Shown: positions 1-8,918 of the stretch, piece after piece | Position numbering within the stretch: position 1 is the stretch's first letter | How the letters are laid out: each line of letters opens with the position of its first letter | Assembly: GCA_003134965.1 (NCBI GenBank) | Contig: PLDA01000002.1 | Span: forward strand, 186,001 to 250,000 | Source of the DNA: Vulcanimicrobium winogradskyi | Lineage (GTDB): Bacteria; Vulcanimicrobiota; Vulcanimicrobiia; Vulcanimicrobiales; Vulcanimicrobiaceae | Direction: 5' to 3' | Length of the DNA: 64,000 bases | Notes under the pieces: model-generated | Told to the model about the DNA's origin: nothing | Seen by the model: only the letters and a program-made list of their open reading frames with translations | Database searches by the model: none | Made by a program: the position numbers and the translations under genes

Positions 1-1069
1 TCGTCGTCCCGTTCATTTGCCATGCGACGCCGGGTAGATTCTGCCTAAGAATGAGCTGGGTTTGCTCGTGATGCTTGTTTCCTCGAATGAACGAAAAGAC
101 TGGCTCACGTCCTTGAAGCCTTGATTGCAACGACGTGGCTGCTCCTGAATCGAAGGCCAGCATCCGTTTGAGCGCGGGATCGTCGTCCCCGGTCATCAGC
201 AGCGAAGCGACGAGATTCTCCTTCGCCGGGTCATATGCGCGTTGGAGGAGCGGCATGTTGGCACCCCCCGCAAAGGCGCGGCGGATGGCGGAGTCGCCAA
301 AGATTCCCGTCGTGTTGAAGACGAGCACCGCCGTCGAGGTGAGGCGATGAACGCGGCGGAAACGCCCGGCTCCAACCGCATCCGCCGGAATCGGGAGGAG
401 GATGTCGGGCTCATTGGAGATAGCCTTCGCATCCCCCGGGACCAGCCGCAGTTCGATGGCATCGAGTCGGGGCTTTCCGCGGGGCGATCTGTCGAAGCGC
501 TCAAGGCGCCATCGCTCTGGTTCCGGGTGCGCGCGGACGGCGAATGGACCAGTTCCAATCGGCGTCCTTCCATCGGGTGCAAGTCGAATCAGCGGCAATG
601 CGGGAGTGCCATATGGGCCGAAAAACGACCGGACAAAGCGAGGGCGTGGCGAATCGAGTAGAACGTCAAACTCGTAGTCATTTCGAATGATGATATCTCC
701 ACGTATCCACCTATATGGCTCATAGGAGCCCCAGCGCGTTTCGCGCAAGGCGGCTAGGGCTACCGCGACGTCCTGAGCGACGAATGGTCGTCCGTCATGC
801 CAAATTGCCCGCCTGAGCACATAGCGCAGGCGGCGGCCGCCGTCCCTAACATCTGGAAGCTGTGCGGCCAACAGGGGAACCACACCATTGTTCCATCCAA
901 CGAGGCCGTCGGCATACAGCCAGGATATTTCGTCGACACCGATTTCCGCATCGCGATACGGATGTATGTCATGCGCGAGCGGAAACGCGTGCAGCCACAC
1001 TGGGCGCCGGCTCTGACTCGACGCGGCCGCGCTGGCCACAACGCCGGCAAGAAAGTCCGATCGGCGCAT
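1..1069 (-). CDS. ABC transporter substrate-binding protein, family 5 (partial)
   Basis: Reading the minus strand from an ATG at 1069 gives an uninterrupted 356-codon frame that runs off the left edge, so the C-terminus is missing. The N-terminus, MRRSDFLAGVVASAAAS, looks like a Tat or Sec signal peptide with a double arginine. About residue 90 there is WHDGRPFVAQDVAVAL, which matches the FxDGxPxTAxDV signature of the SBP_bac_5 (DppA/OppA) family; GTGPFAV and a later FNT motif also fit. It would bind peptides, nickel or similar ligands outside the membrane. No permease or ATPase is in the window. Its start lies only 23 bp from that of the divergent regulator at 1093. Confidence 0.8.
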   Translation of the reverse strand, partial: MRRSDFLAGVVASAAASSQSRRPVWLHAFPLAHDIHPYRDAEIGVDEISWLYADGLVGWNNGVVPLLAAQLPDVRDGGRRLRYVLRRAIWHDGRPFVAQDVAVALAALRETRWGSYEPYRWIRGDIIIRNDYEFDVLLDSPRPRFVRSFFGPYGTPALPLIRLAPDGRTPIGTGPFAVRAHPEPERWRLERFDRSPRGKPRLDAIELRLVPGDAKAISNEPDILLPIPADAVGAGRFRRVHRLTSTAVLVFNTTGIFGDSAIRRAFAGGANMPLLQRAYDPAKENLVASLLMTGDDDPALKRMLAFDSGAATSLQSRLQGREPVFSFIRGNKHHEQTQLILRQNLPGVAWQMNGTT

Positions 1070-1092
1070 GCACGCCACTTGGGCATCATACG

Positions 1093-3588
1093 GTGAGCCC
1101 CTTTTCTGAGGACACTCGCGCACTCTATGAGCGCGATCGCCCGCTCCGCGAATTGCGCTCGTTGATCGAAGAGGCGCGTGCACGCTCGGAGCCCGCAATC
1201 GTGAGGGTGAGCGGACCCGCCGGTATCGGAAAGACTGCATTTCTGAGACATTTCGCCGGGAACTGCGCTCCTAGCGCCCTCTTCGCAACCGCGGAGCCCG
1301 GTGACGATGCACGTCCCGCGCGCGCCGTGCGGAGCCTCCTTGCGGACAGAACGCGGCCCGATGCCGACGAAGATAGGTTACGATCCGAGCTCTGCGCGGC
1401 GGCAGACGCGGGATTCCTGCTCGTCGTTGATGACCTCCAGTGGCTCGACGAGATGAGCTTGCGAATCATCGGTGCTGCCGCCCACGAACGTCCGCAACGA
1501 TTTACACTCATCGCGGGGGATCGGCGCGAATCGGGGCCGGAGGCACTGCCGCACCGCTCGATATACCTTTCACCGCTGCGCGTGAGCGCCGCGACGGAAC
1601 TCGTCCGCACCATCTACCCGCGGGCGCCAGCAGCAGTCGCGGGGGAGATCGTCGCGGCGTCGTCGGGCCTTCCCTTTAGTTTGGTCTTCCTCGCCGCGGA
1701 TGCCGCCCGGATTGGGGCTCGCTCGCCGGACGAAATCGAACCGTCCTTCGAGGTCGCGATCGAACGCCGCCTCGCGCGTTGCACTGCCGATGCTCGCGAC
1801 GCCCTGCGCCTCGCCGCTTTTCTCGAACCATCGATCGAAATCGGCACGATTGCGCGCGCGATGGATCGCGATGTCGCCGCAGTCTCATCTGGATTGACGC
1901 AGGCCGGCGATCTCGTAACCATTGCCGACTTCCGCCTCACGTTCCGGCACCGTGCAATAGCTGATGCAATGCGTGCCACTACCCCCGACGCGATCCCGTA
2001 TTTCGCTCGGCTACTCAGTGCTCTTGAGCGAAGCCCGCCATCGCTCGAGATGTTGGCTATGCGCTTTCGCTGTGCCCGAGGCAGCGGCGACAGAGCGCTC
2101 GCCGCCTCAAGCGCGTTGGCACTGGGCCGCGCACTGGCGAAATCTTCGTCGCTCGAGACATCGTTGCGATACCTCGAAGCTGCAATCGACTTTGCCCCTC
2201 GTCCTCTGCCGCCGGCCTACGCGCTTGAATATGGAGGAGTACTGCAGCAGCTTTCCCGCGACGCTGAAGCCGTGTTGTTCCTTCGTACGGAGGTCGACGG
2301 TGCCATCGACCGAGGCGATGCGGCAAGCGCGACCGATCTCCTGGCTTCATTTTTTTCAGCTGCAATAACTCTCGAGCGGTTCACGGAGCTCGAAACTCTG
2401 CTCGGGCGCGTAGAGCGCATGCCGTCCCTCGACGCCGGCGCGGCACGACGACTGCGAAGTGTTCGCCTAGCCGCGCTTGCGTTCTCCGGCCAAATTCAAG
2501 AGTATCACCGGCTCGCGGAAAGCGGATTGGAATGGGTTGATCGACGCCCGGCAACGCTCGTCGCCGCCCTGGAGGGCAGGCCGCGGGATGCGACGAGCGC
2601 TTTTGAGCGATACCGGGGCAACCTCACGTCGGACAGTCAGCGCCAGGATCCGACCGATAAAATTCTACAAGCTGTCGTCACCTTGCTTGAGGTCGGTGTT
2701 ACCGGGCTCGACGCGGTGGAGAGCGGTGTTGACGACTCCGCTGCAGTCCGGGCGTACCCCTCCGGATTCGCACTTCGGATCCTGCGTCGAATCAGCGAAG
2801 GCCGGTGGGATGAGGCGCGAGCGGCGATCGAGACGGTGCCGCTCTGGGATCGCACGTATGAAGAGCCTTACCCGATTCTCGATGTTCGCCTCATGTTTGC
2901 GGCGCTGTGTGAAAGGGAGCCCACTGAACCACGCCGCACGCTCGACGCGCTGCGAACCATGATCGGGCGACGACAGCCTCGGCATGCGGCGTCACCCGCA
3001 CGGTGGTATGTCCTCTCGGTCGGATCGCTCGCGAGAGCCGGCACCGACGACATCACCGCATTCGTCGACGCGACACTCGAAGTTGAACCAATGCCCTACA
3101 ATGTGGGCACCTTACCTCTCGCACTCGGCCTACTCGCTCCCGCATTCGGCCGTGACCGCTGCGCTCGCGGGCTGGATTGCTGGCCGAAGTATCAATCGCG
3201 GTGGCATCAGGCTCATATGGAACTCGCGCGGGGACTAATCGACAAGGACCATGCTCGATTGCGCCACGCTCGAACTGCTTTCGACGCGCTGCGTGCTCCG
3301 GCATTCGCGATGATCGCTGGCCTTGCGCTTCCTCTACCTCGCGCACGTGATCTTGCAATGCGCGACACCCTCGGACGTCACAAGAGTAAGCGGGGTGCGG
3401 GAAAGCTTACGCCGCGGGAGCAAGTCGTCGCTGAGCTCGCGGCGAGCGGCCTGCTGAATCGGGACATTGCAAACGAGCTCCGCATCAGCGAGCGAACCGT
3501 AGAAGTACATTTGAGCAGTGCATTTCGCAAACTCGGCGTCCGTTCGCGAAGCGGCCTGTCAAAGTTCTTGCTCCCGCCGAGGCAATAG
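1093..3588 (+). CDS. LuxR-family transcriptional regulator with N-terminal ATPase domain (LAL type)
   Basis: An 831-residue protein with the order of large ATP-binding LuxR regulators (LAL/MalT-like). An AAA_16-type P-loop, GPAGIGKT, lies at about residues 41-48 and a Walker B-like LLVVDDLQWLDE at about 110-120. A long helical, TPR-like middle follows. The last 65 residues are a GerE/LuxR helix-turn-helix containing LTPREQVVAELAASGLLNRDIA and SERTVEVHLSS. It should bind DNA and respond to an unknown ligand. The GTG at 1093 is chosen because upstream codons in frame overlap the divergent transporter gene antisense and have no family resemblance. The neighbouring binding protein is a plausible target, but that is only inference. 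Confidence 0.85.
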   Translation: MSPFSEDTRALYERDRPLRELRSLIEEARARSEPAIVRVSGPAGIGKTAFLRHFAGNCAPSALFATAEPGDDARPARAVRSLLADRTRPDADEDRLRSELCAAADAGFLLVVDDLQWLDEMSLRIIGAAAHERPQRFTLIAGDRRESGPEALPHRSIYLSPLRVSAATELVRTIYPRAPAAVAGEIVAASSGLPFSLVFLAADAARIGARSPDEIEPSFEVAIERRLARCTADARDALRLAAFLEPSIEIGTIARAMDRDVAAVSSGLTQAGDLVTIADFRLTFRHRAIADAMRATTPDAIPYFARLLSALERSPPSLEMLAMRFRCARGSGDRALAASSALALGRALAKSSSLETSLRYLEAAIDFAPRPLPPAYALEYGGVLQQLSRDAEAVLFLRTEVDGAIDRGDAASATDLLASFFSAAITLERFTELETLLGRVERMPSLDAGAARRLRSVRLAALAFSGQIQEYHRLAESGLEWVDRRPATLVAALEGRPRDATSAFERYRGNLTSDSQRQDPTDKILQAVVTLLEVGVTGLDAVESGVDDSAAVRAYPSGFALRILRRISEGRWDEARAAIETVPLWDRTYEEPYPILDVRLMFAALCEREPTEPRRTLDALRTMIGRRQPRHAASPARWYVLSVGSLARAGTDDITAFVDATLEVEPMPYNVGTLPLALGLLAPAFGRDRCARGLDCWPKYQSRWHQAHMELARGLIDKDHARLRHARTAFDALRAPAFAMIAGLALPLPRARDLAMRDTLGRHKSKRGAGKLTPREQVVAELAASGLLNRDIANELRISERTVEVHLSSAFRKLGVRSRSGLSKFLLPPRQ

Positions 3589-3654
3589 GCGGATACTGCA
3601 GACATTCTTCGCGTTGGAATTCAGCCCCGACTTCGCAGAAGACCGCGACGAGAG

Positions 3655-4545
3655 CTAATCGAAGACGTCGCCGTCCTGCGCAAGCTCGCGGCGGAGGTAG
3701 AGCGGCAGCGCGAACAGGCGGCGGTGGGCCTCGGCGTCGTAGAAGAAATTCTCGCCGCGCAGCCCGCCGACGTACTCGTCGATCCGCGCCGCGTCGGTCG
3801 CCGCGACGTCGGCCTCGTCGCTGCAGGCGATGAACGCCCAGTCGTTGTCGAACGCCGGGACGTGCGTGTAGAAGCTTCGAACGTGCTTGAAATAGGCGCG
3901 CAGCGAACGCGCCATCTTGGCGTGAAGCGCCATGTTATGGAAGCCGGCCGTCGAGGCTTGCAGCACGTAGACACCGCCGGGTACGAGGCGCGCCTTGATG
4001 TCGTGGAACACTTCGCCGTTGAAGAGCGGGAACGACGGCGAGTCATGGAGCGGCTCGGTCAGATCGCTGATCACGACGCCGTAGCGATCGCCGTCTTCCT
4101 TGATGAACTTGAGCGCATCGCCGATGATGACGCGCGCGCGGGGATCGTCGAACGCACCGTCCGACCACTCCGGCAAGTAGCGTTTCGCGAGCTCGACCAC
4201 CTGACCGTCGATGTCGACCATCGTGCAGCGCCGGACCGACCGATCGCGCAGCACCTCGCGCAACGTCGCGCCCTCGCCGCCGCCCAGGATCAGGACCTCG
4301 GCGCGGTCGGCGGCCGCGGCCATCGCCGGATGCACGAGCGACTCGTGGTAGATCTTCTCGTCGGCTTGCGAGGACTGGGTGTCGCCGTCGAGCACGAGCA
4401 TCTTGCCGAAGACCGCCGTACGCAGCACCGCGACCGACTGGAACGGGGTGCGCCCCGCGTAGTACGTCTCCTCGATCGCGTGTGCGTGCAGTTCGGTCGG
4501 CGCGAACTGCTCCGTATACCATTGATAGTGCTCGGTCTTTGGCAT
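3655..4545 (-). CDS. speE: Polyamine aminopropyltransferase (spermidine synthase)
   Basis: A 296-residue protein of the spermidine synthase family, which transfers the aminopropyl group of decarboxylated S-adenosylmethionine to putrescine or a related amine in the cytoplasm. The SAM-binding loop GGGEG is at about 88-92, and an acidic residue ends the next strand (MVDIDGQVVE). The catalytic segment reads DLTEP at 161-165 where classical enzymes have D-S-T/S-D-P, so the second acidic residue is Glu. This may mean an altered amine preference. The N-terminal HYQWYTEQF resembles the usual start of the family. speD, which makes its co-substrate, lies just upstream on the same strand, separated by a terminator-like hairpin and a short repeat. 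Confidence 0.92.
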   Translation of the reverse strand: MPKTEHYQWYTEQFAPTELHAHAIEETYYAGRTPFQSVAVLRTAVFGKMLVLDGDTQSSQADEKIYHESLVHPAMAAAADRAEVLILGGGEGATLREVLRDRSVRRCTMVDIDGQVVELAKRYLPEWSDGAFDDPRARVIIGDALKFIKEDGDRYGVVISDLTEPLHDSPSFPLFNGEVFHDIKARLVPGGVYVLQASTAGFHNMALHAKMARSLRAYFKHVRSFYTHVPAFDNDWAFIACSDEADVAATDAARIDEYVGGLRGENFFYDAEAHRRLFALPLYLRRELAQDGDVFD

Positions 4546-4596
4546 GGCGTGCGTCGGGTTGGGCGGACGCGCCCGGTGCCCTGCCGCAAGCGCACG

Positions 4597-4621
4597 AAAA
4601 AGCCCGCTGCCGGGGCAGCGG
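4597..4621 (-). terminator. Rho-independent terminator or attenuator between speD and speE
   Basis: On the minus strand a perfect GC-rich hairpin (CCGCTGC/GCAGCGG, loop CCCC; plus-strand 4604-4621) is followed at once by GC and five T residues. It lies downstream of speD and about 50 nt before the speE start, so it would stop or attenuate transcription between the two polyamine genes. The orientation is clear because the T tract exists only on the minus strand. Confidence 0.7.
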
Positions 4622-4622
4622 A

Positions 4623-4639
4623 CCTTCGACAGGCTCAGG
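4623..4639. repeat. REP-like 17-bp interrupted palindrome, copy 1
   Basis: Reads CCTTCGACAGGCTCAGG, the reverse complement of CCTGAGCCTGTCGAAGG. Related copies are at 21374-21390 and 39103-39119. The sequence is an interrupted palindrome-like word of the kind found scattered many times in some high-GC genomes. Confidence 0.6.
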
Positions 4640-4668
4640 TTGACAAGGATCTCCTCGTCGCTCCGCGG

Positions 4669-5088
4669 CTAGGCGGTGGCGGCCAAGAGCTCCCGGGTGT
4701 CGTTCTCGGTCGTGACAACGTGGGTGAAGCGGTTCTGGCCGGCTTCGATCCCGCGTTTCACTTCGGTGGTCAGCATGGTCTTGGCGTCGAGCGCCTCCGC
4801 GGCGTATTCGCATGCCGCCCACGGATCGGTGTGGTCGCCGCACGTGTAGAAGTCCATCGCAGCATAACCGGTCTCCGGCCACGTATGGATCGACAAGTGC
4901 GACTCCTCGATCACCACCACTCCGGAGACCCCTTGGGGCTGGAAGCGGTGGAAGGCCGTCGTGACGATGGACGCGTTGGCTGCTCGCGCAGCGTTCTCCA
5001 TCATCGCACGGACCGCGTCGACGTCCGTGAGCTTCGCGGCATCACAGCCGGAGAGCTCGCAGACGATGTGCGTACCGAGTGCTTTCAA
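4669..5088 (-). CDS. speD: S-adenosylmethionine decarboxylase proenzyme
   Basis: A 139-residue prokaryotic (class 1B) AdoMet decarboxylase, which supplies decarboxylated SAM to SpeE. The self-cleavage site is Glu62-Ser63 in EESHLSIHTWPE, with His68 and Cys83 (in YTCGDH). These are the same residue numbers as in the well-studied bacterial enzyme, which supports the TTG start at 5088 (MKALGTHIV). Ser63 becomes the pyruvoyl group after cleavage. An AGGA-type ribosome site is 8-9 nt upstream. The TTG overlaps the stop of a 73-codon frame in the leader (TTGA). A good promoter lies at 5329-5357. Confidence 0.93.
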   Translation of the reverse strand: MKALGTHIVCELSGCDAAKLTDVDAVRAMMENAARAANASIVTTAFHRFQPQGVSGVVVIEESHLSIHTWPETGYAAMDFYTCGDHTDPWAACEYAAEALDAKTMLTTEVKRGIEAGQNRFTHVVTTENDTRELLAATA

Positions 5089-5328
5089 TTCTTTTTCCTG
5101 ACTCCTCGGGAGCTTTCGGTTGGGAGAATCCCACCTCCAGGCGCGTCGTCCAGCGTGTGCGGTACACCGTCTCGCTGTCGACCTATCAGCAGACTCTTGC
5201 CGGCACGGCCTCCTTGGACCGAACGGACGTTCCGCTGCGATGGCGCGTAGGGCGCGCCTCCCCTGACCGATCGGACTACCGTGACCCCATGCTCTATAGC
5301 GCGCACGGGGTCCGTGAGTCCGACGCCT
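5085..5328 (-). other. Long 5' leader of speD, with a possible leader ORF
   Basis: About 235 nt separate the probable transcription start (near 5322) and the speD start. Within it, a 73-codon ATG frame (5306 down to 5085) ends in a TGA that overlaps the speD TTG start as TTGA. The peptide has no recognisable family and a composition typical of a chance frame, so translation is uncertain. The length and arrangement suggest post-transcriptional control. No riboswitch class could be identified by eye. Confidence 0.4.
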
Positions 5329-5357
5329 ATGGTACCCCCCGGGGGTCCCCTTGTAAA
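5329..5357 (-). promoter_or_regulatory. Promoter of speD
   Basis: On the minus strand TTTACA (-35) and TACCAT (-10) are separated by exactly 17 nt, five and four matches to the sigma-70 consensus. The spacer contains the G/C-rich palindrome ACCCCCCGGGGGT. It points toward speD. Confidence 0.6.
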
Positions 5358-5379
5358 TAGCTTTCCCCGCTGGGTGTGA

Positions 5380-6606
5380 ATGGAGGCACCGGGCGCCGAA
5401 CGACGACCATCGATGCGATCCCCCGACGTCTCGGGCGGCCAGAGCCGGCCCGGCGAATCCGCGCTCCAGGCGACCGCTCGCGGCCGGGAGCTGGCCCGCG
5501 CCGGCCGGCTCGACGAGGCGCTCGCGGCGTTCCTCGGCGCGGTCGCGCGCGACGACCGGATCCTGGACGCGCACCTGGGGATCTACGAGGTCGCGCAGAT
5601 CCTCCGCCGCCCCGAGCTCGCCCTCGAGCACCAGGCGGCGGCGATCGCGCTCGCCCCTGTCCAGTCGACCCGGGCCGGCGAGCATGAGGACTACGCGCTC
5701 CTGGTTCCGTGCGTCGCCGGGCCCTACACGGCGAACACGCCGGTCGACCTGCTCTTCGATGCGGCGCGGGTGACGCTGCACCGCTGGTACGTCGATCCGA
5801 CCGGCCCGATCCCGCCGCTTCCGCCGCACGATGCGGTGTTCGTCGCGATCGGGGAGTCGGACGAGGCGGCACCGCACCTCGCCGCGATGGAGCGCTTCGC
5901 CGCCCGTAGCAGCCGCCCGGTACTGAATCGTCCCGAGCTGATCCGCCGTCTGGGGCGCGTCCCGCTCGCCGAGACGTTCACGGGCGCCGAATACTGCCGG
6001 GTCGTCGCCACCAGCCGCCTCGACCGGGCGCGCTATGCCGCGGATGGGTTCCCGGTCCCGCACATCGTGCGGCCGGTCGGCTCGCACGGCGGGCACGGGT
6101 TGACCCGTATCGACGACGACGCGCAGCGTGCAGCCTATCTCGACGCGGTCGACGCGCCCGAGCTATTCGTCGCGCCCTTCATCGACTACAGCGGCGCCGA
6201 CGGCTTCTTTCGCAAGTACCGCATCGTCTTCATCGACGGCGAACCGTTCCCGTTCCACTTGGCGATCTCACCGCGCTGGATGGTTCACTACTACAACGCG
6301 CCGATGGCCGAGCACCGCTGGATGCGCGACGAGGAACACGCCTTTCTCGCGCGGATGGACGAAGTGTTCGCGGGCGAGCTGCGCGACGCGCTGCGCGAAA
6401 CCGCGCGACTGCTCCCGCTCGACTACGTCGGGATCGACTGCGCGATCGACCGCGAGGGGAAGCTGTTGATCTTCGAAGCCGACAACGCGCTCATCATCCA
6501 CCTCCTCGACGATCCGGAGCTCTTCGGCTACAAACACGCCTACGTCCCGCGCATCCTGACGGCGCTCGACGCCCACGTGCGCCGGACCATTCGTGGTGCG
6601 GCGTGA
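5380..6606 (+). CDS. TPR and ATP-grasp-like protein of unknown substrate
   Basis: A 408-residue cytoplasmic protein (the start could also be the ATG at 5413). Residues about 25-95 are helical and TPR-like (ELARAGRLDEALAAFLGAVAR). The second half looks like an ATP-grasp ligase fold: HIVRPVGSHGGHGL, a loop near FVAPFIDYSGADGFFRKYRIVFIDGEPFPFHLAIS, and a final acidic metal-binding stretch, DYVGIDCAIDREGKLLIFEADNA. Similar two-part proteins are annotated only as RimK-like or TPR proteins. Its stop overlaps the start of the PLP decarboxylase by 4 nt (GTGA), so the two are probably translated together, which hints at amino-acid or amine chemistry. The exact reaction is unknown. Confidence 0.6.
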   Translation: MEAPGAERRPSMRSPDVSGGQSRPGESALQATARGRELARAGRLDEALAAFLGAVARDDRILDAHLGIYEVAQILRRPELALEHQAAAIALAPVQSTRAGEHEDYALLVPCVAGPYTANTPVDLLFDAARVTLHRWYVDPTGPIPPLPPHDAVFVAIGESDEAAPHLAAMERFAARSSRPVLNRPELIRRLGRVPLAETFTGAEYCRVVATSRLDRARYAADGFPVPHIVRPVGSHGGHGLTRIDDDAQRAAYLDAVDAPELFVAPFIDYSGADGFFRKYRIVFIDGEPFPFHLAISPRWMVHYYNAPMAEHRWMRDEEHAFLARMDEVFAGELRDALRETARLLPLDYVGIDCAIDREGKLLIFEADNALIIHLLDDPELFGYKHAYVPRILTALDAHVRRTIRGAA

Positions 6607-8048
6607 GCGAATCGCTCGATCCTGCGGACTGGGACGCCTTCCGCCGGCTGCTGCACGCCGCGGTCGACGGTGTCGTCGACGATCTGGCGCACGTGCGCGA
6701 CGAACCGGCCTGGCGGCCCGTGCCGCAGGCGGTCAAGAACGCGTTGCGCGAGCCGCTCCCGCGAAGCGGCGAACCGCTCGAGACGACGTTGGCGCGCTTC
6801 GACGAGCTCGTCCGGCCGTACCCGACCGGGAACCGGCACCCGCGCTTCTTCGGCTGGGTGCACGGCGCGGGGAACGCGCCGGGCGTGCTCGCCGAGCTGC
6901 TCGCGGCCGGGATGAACGCGAACCTCGGCGGCCGCGAGCACGCAGCAGTGTACGTCGAGCGCGAGGTCGTCGCGTGGTTCGTCGAGCTGTTCGGGTTCGC
7001 GGAGAACGCCAGCGGCATCCTGACGAGCGGTACGTCGATGGGGAATCTGCTCGCCGTCGTCACCGCGCGCGATGCCGCGCTCGGTGAGGGTGCGCGTGAT
7101 GACGGGATCACAGGCGCGCGGCTCACCGCGTATGCAGCCGCCGGCGTGCACGACTCCGTCGCGAAAGCGCTGCGAATCGCGGGACTCGGGACCGCCGCGC
7201 TGCGGCTCATCGCGACCGGCGACGACGGCGGGATCGACCTCGCCGCGCTGCGCGCGCGGATCGATGCCGATCGTGCGGACGGCGCGCGTCCGTTCCTCGT
7301 GATCGGAACGGCGGGCAGCGTCGACACCGGCGCGTTCGACGACCTCGGCGCGCTGGCCGACCTCTGCGCCGAGCTCGGCCTCTGGCTGCACGTCGACGGC
7401 GCGTTCGGCGCGCTGGCGATCGCGAGCCCCGCGCACGCGCACCTGGTCGCCGGGATCGAGCGCGCCGACTCGCTCGCGTTCGACGCGCACAAGTGGCTGC
7501 ACGCGCCGTACGCGGTCGGCTGCGTGCTATTTCGCGACGAGCCCGCGCACCGCGCGGCGTTCGCGTCGGCGCCCGCATACCTCGGCCGCGCCGAGCGCGG
7601 CGCCGCCGCCGGAGCGCCGTGGTACGCCGACTACGGCCTCGAGCTCTCGCGCGAGTTCCGCGCGCTCAAAGTGTGGTTCACGCTGCGCCATTACGGGATC
7701 GAGCGGCTCGGCGCGTCGATCGCCCGCACGTGCGAGCTCGCCGCGGAGCTGGGCGCACGCGTGCGCGCGTCCGCCGGCCTTGAGTTGCTCGCGCCGGTCA
7801 CCCTGAACGTCGTCGTGTTCCGCGTCGTGAAGCCCGGACTCGACGAAGCGGCGCTCGACCGCTTGAACGAGATCGTCGCGATCGCGGTGCAGGCGAGCGG
7901 CGCGGCGGTGCCGAGCACGACGCGAATCGGCGGCAGGCTCGCGCTGCGGATATGCATCGTCAACCACCGCACGCGCTCCGAGGATCTCGACGTGCTCCTC
8001 GGCGCTGTGCGGACCGCCGCGAATGCGCTCGGCGCGGTGCGCGCGTGA
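6603..8048 (+). CDS. Pyridoxal-phosphate-dependent group II decarboxylase
   Basis: A 481-residue member of the aromatic-L-amino-acid/glutamate decarboxylase family. Lys297 in FDAHKWLHAPY is the Schiff-base lysine, Asp265 in WLHVDGAFGA should contact the pyridine nitrogen, and TSGTSMGNLLAV binds the phosphate. The N-terminal PYPTGNRHPRFFGW motif is typical of the aromatic amino acid decarboxylase branch. The substrate cannot be fixed from sequence; aromatic amino acids are the usual guess. Starts with GTG, overlapping the upstream stop, and ends in the same GTGA overlap with the cytidine deaminase. Confidence 0.87.
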   Translation: MSESLDPADWDAFRRLLHAAVDGVVDDLAHVRDEPAWRPVPQAVKNALREPLPRSGEPLETTLARFDELVRPYPTGNRHPRFFGWVHGAGNAPGVLAELLAAGMNANLGGREHAAVYVEREVVAWFVELFGFAENASGILTSGTSMGNLLAVVTARDAALGEGARDDGITGARLTAYAAAGVHDSVAKALRIAGLGTAALRLIATGDDGGIDLAALRARIDADRADGARPFLVIGTAGSVDTGAFDDLGALADLCAELGLWLHVDGAFGALAIASPAHAHLVAGIERADSLAFDAHKWLHAPYAVGCVLFRDEPAHRAAFASAPAYLGRAERGAAAGAPWYADYGLELSREFRALKVWFTLRHYGIERLGASIARTCELAAELGARVRASAGLELLAPVTLNVVVFRVVKPGLDEAALDRLNEIVAIAVQASGAAVPSTTRIGGRLALRICIVNHRTRSEDLDVLLGAVRTAANALGAVRA

Positions 8049-8875
8049 ACGCGCCGCGGGAGGCGTTCATCGCGCCGCGCGACGTGGCGGCCCGCATGCC
8101 GATCGGCGGGACGATCGATACGGTGATGCGCGAGCTCTTGCCGTGGGCGAGCTCGTTCGCCGTCGTCCCGGTCTCCGGATTCGCGGTCGGCGCGGTCGCC
8201 TTCGGCGCCTCGGGCGCGCTGTACGCCGGGGCGAACCTCGAGTTCGCGGGCGCACCGCTGAGCGCGAGCGTCCACGCCGAGCAGGCCGTCGTCGCGAACG
8301 CGTGGCTGCGCGGCGAACGGGAGATCCAAGCGCTGGCCGTCACCGCGACACCGTGCGGCCACTGCCGCCAGTTCCTGAACGAGCTGGCGAGCGCGGATCG
8401 CCTCGCGATCTTCTCGGCCGGTCGCGGGCCGTCGACGCTCGCCGAGTTGCTGCCCGCGTCGTTCGGGCCGCGCGACCTCGGCGTTCGGGCGGGACTTCTG
8501 GAACCGGCCGATCATCGGCTGGCCGCGCCAGTCGATCCGGACGACGCGCTCGCACTGGCGGCACTCGGTGCGGCGGACGCGGGCTACGCGCCGTACACGA
8601 GGACTTACGCGGGGATAGCCCTGACCGACGCCGCGGGGAACGTTGTCACCGGCCGGTACGCGGAGTGCGCGGCTTACAACCCGAGCTTGCCGGCGCTGCA
8701 ATGCGCCCTCTCGGCGATGACATTGCGGCGTCTCGACACCGCCTCGATCACGGCTGCGGTCATGGTCGAAGCCGCCGGGCCGTCGAGCCAGCGCACGGCC
8801 GCTGCTGCCGCGCTCCAGGCGATCGCCGGGATCCCGCTGCGCTACGTCGCAGCCTCACCGCGCGAGGATCGGTAA
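8045..8875 (+). CDS. cdd: Cytidine deaminase, two-domain type
   Basis: A 276-residue protein from the GTG at 8045, which overlaps the preceding stop. His77 and Glu79 in SVHAEQAVVANA and Cys104/Cys107 in TPCGHCRQF form the zinc site and catalytic glutamate of cytidine deaminases. The second half (SADAGYAPYTRTYAGIAL, ECAAYNPSLPALQ) repeats the fold without the zinc ligands, as in the dimeric E. coli-type enzyme of about 294 residues. It converts cytidine/deoxycytidine to uridine/deoxyuridine in pyrimidine salvage. Its link to the decarboxylase upstream is only positional. Confidence 0.88.
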   Translation: MNAPREAFIAPRDVAARMPIGGTIDTVMRELLPWASSFAVVPVSGFAVGAVAFGASGALYAGANLEFAGAPLSASVHAEQAVVANAWLRGEREIQALAVTATPCGHCRQFLNELASADRLAIFSAGRGPSTLAELLPASFGPRDLGVRAGLLEPADHRLAAPVDPDDALALAALGAADAGYAPYTRTYAGIALTDAAGNVVTGRYAECAAYNPSLPALQCALSAMTLRRLDTASITAAVMVEAAGPSSQRTAAAAALQAIAGIPLRYVAASPREDR

Positions 8876-8918
8876 AACTACGGCTGCGCCGCCGAACGCA
8901 GCGTGGTACATTGAGCGA

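Noticed and set aside
862..1092. Extended N-terminus of the LuxR-type regulator from ATG 862
   Set aside because: This part is antisense to the well-supported substrate-binding protein gene and has no resemblance to the family.
3724..5250. Long plus-strand frame across speE and speD
   Set aside because: It is the complementary-strand shadow of two clearly identified enzymes.
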